14,662 nt of DNA from Lachnospiraceae bacterium. Its GTDB lineage: Bacteria > Bacillota > Clostridia > Lachnospirales > Lachnospiraceae. How positions within the stretch are numbered: the first letter of the stretch is position 1; each line of letters opens with the position of its first letter. The notes below the pieces were generated by a model. The model did not search any database and was not told where the DNA came from. It worked only from the letters and a program-made list of their open reading frames with translations. Position numbers and translations under genes: made by a program. Below, one piece after another: positions 14,571-14,662 of this stretch. The stretch spans positions 1-14,662 of the forward strand of contig CAAEMZ010000053.1 of assembly GCA_900757195.1 (NCBI GenBank), written 5' to 3'.

Positions 14571-14662
14571 GTGCGCCCGGCGGCGCACGTTTCTAACGGG
14601 TGCAAGTCCCGAATCCGCCCGGCAGTGGGAAGGATATAGCCGAAAGCAAGGGTGTCCATCGT
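14571..14662 (+). mobile_element. Group II intron, 5' end (IIC-like)
   Basis: The last 92 bases begin with GTGCGCCCGGCGG, the 5' splice-site and domain I start of bacterial group II introns. They continue with CTAACGGGTGCAAGTCCCG and then GCCGAAAGCAAGGGTGTCC, conserved domain I elements. The order and wording closely follow the 5' end I remember for the Oceanobacillus iheyensis class IIC intron (GTGTGCCCGGC, then GGGTGAGAGTCCCG, then GCAAGGGTGTCC). The insertion point, directly behind a terminator T-run, is the known preference of class IIC introns. The ORF for the reverse transcriptase/maturase and the 3' end lie outside the window, so intactness cannot be judged. Confidence 0.88.

Overview
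The window looks like ordinary chromosome from a Gram-positive anaerobe of class Clostridia, most likely family Lachnospiraceae; I cannot name the genus. The reasons are strong AGGAGG-type ribosome binding sites, consensus housekeeping promoters, a T-box leader on pheST, the clostridial cysteine-bearing PheS, a Firmicutes-type 6S RNA, and a group II intron of the IIC-like type.

Left part (1-7056), metabolism and cell envelope. A guanine deaminase gene, cut at its 5' end by the window edge, converges on a membrane-anchored glycerophosphodiester phosphodiesterase. About 450 non-coding bases follow. They hold a 6S RNA gene with its own TTGAAT-17-TATAAT promoter and a rho-independent terminator. 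A large secreted SpoIID/LytB-domain protein begins almost directly after that terminator, probably at a rare CTG codon. It converges on a YihY/BrkB-family membrane protein. That gene diverges from a membrane-anchored polysaccharide deacetylase with glucan-binding-type repeats. The SpoIID-like protein and the deacetylase are both predicted to act on cell-wall glycans outside the cell.

Middle part (7057-11961), translation. A complete T-box leader has specifier codon TTC (Phe), the T-box core and a perfect terminator hairpin. It precedes pheS, pheT and queA, which are tightly packed with no terminator between them. Charging of tRNA-Phe should therefore control PheRS and probably also the queuosine enzyme QueA.

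Right part (11962-14662). A SEC-C zinc-motif protein of unknown function has a perfect consensus promoter and its own terminator. Next is a two-gene unit with an ATGA overlap: a PfkB/ribokinase-family sugar or nucleoside kinase and an AEC-family transporter. It ends in a strong terminator. Immediately after the terminator's T-run, the last 92 bases are the 5' end of a group II intron, in the position expected for class IIC introns that home to terminators.

No tRNA, rRNA, CRISPR array or defence system is visible. The most unusual points are the layout of 6S RNA, terminator and CTG-started spoIID-like gene, the pairing of an AEC carrier with a ribokinase-type enzyme, and the intron at the right edge. 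I found no clear sign of a wholly new system.
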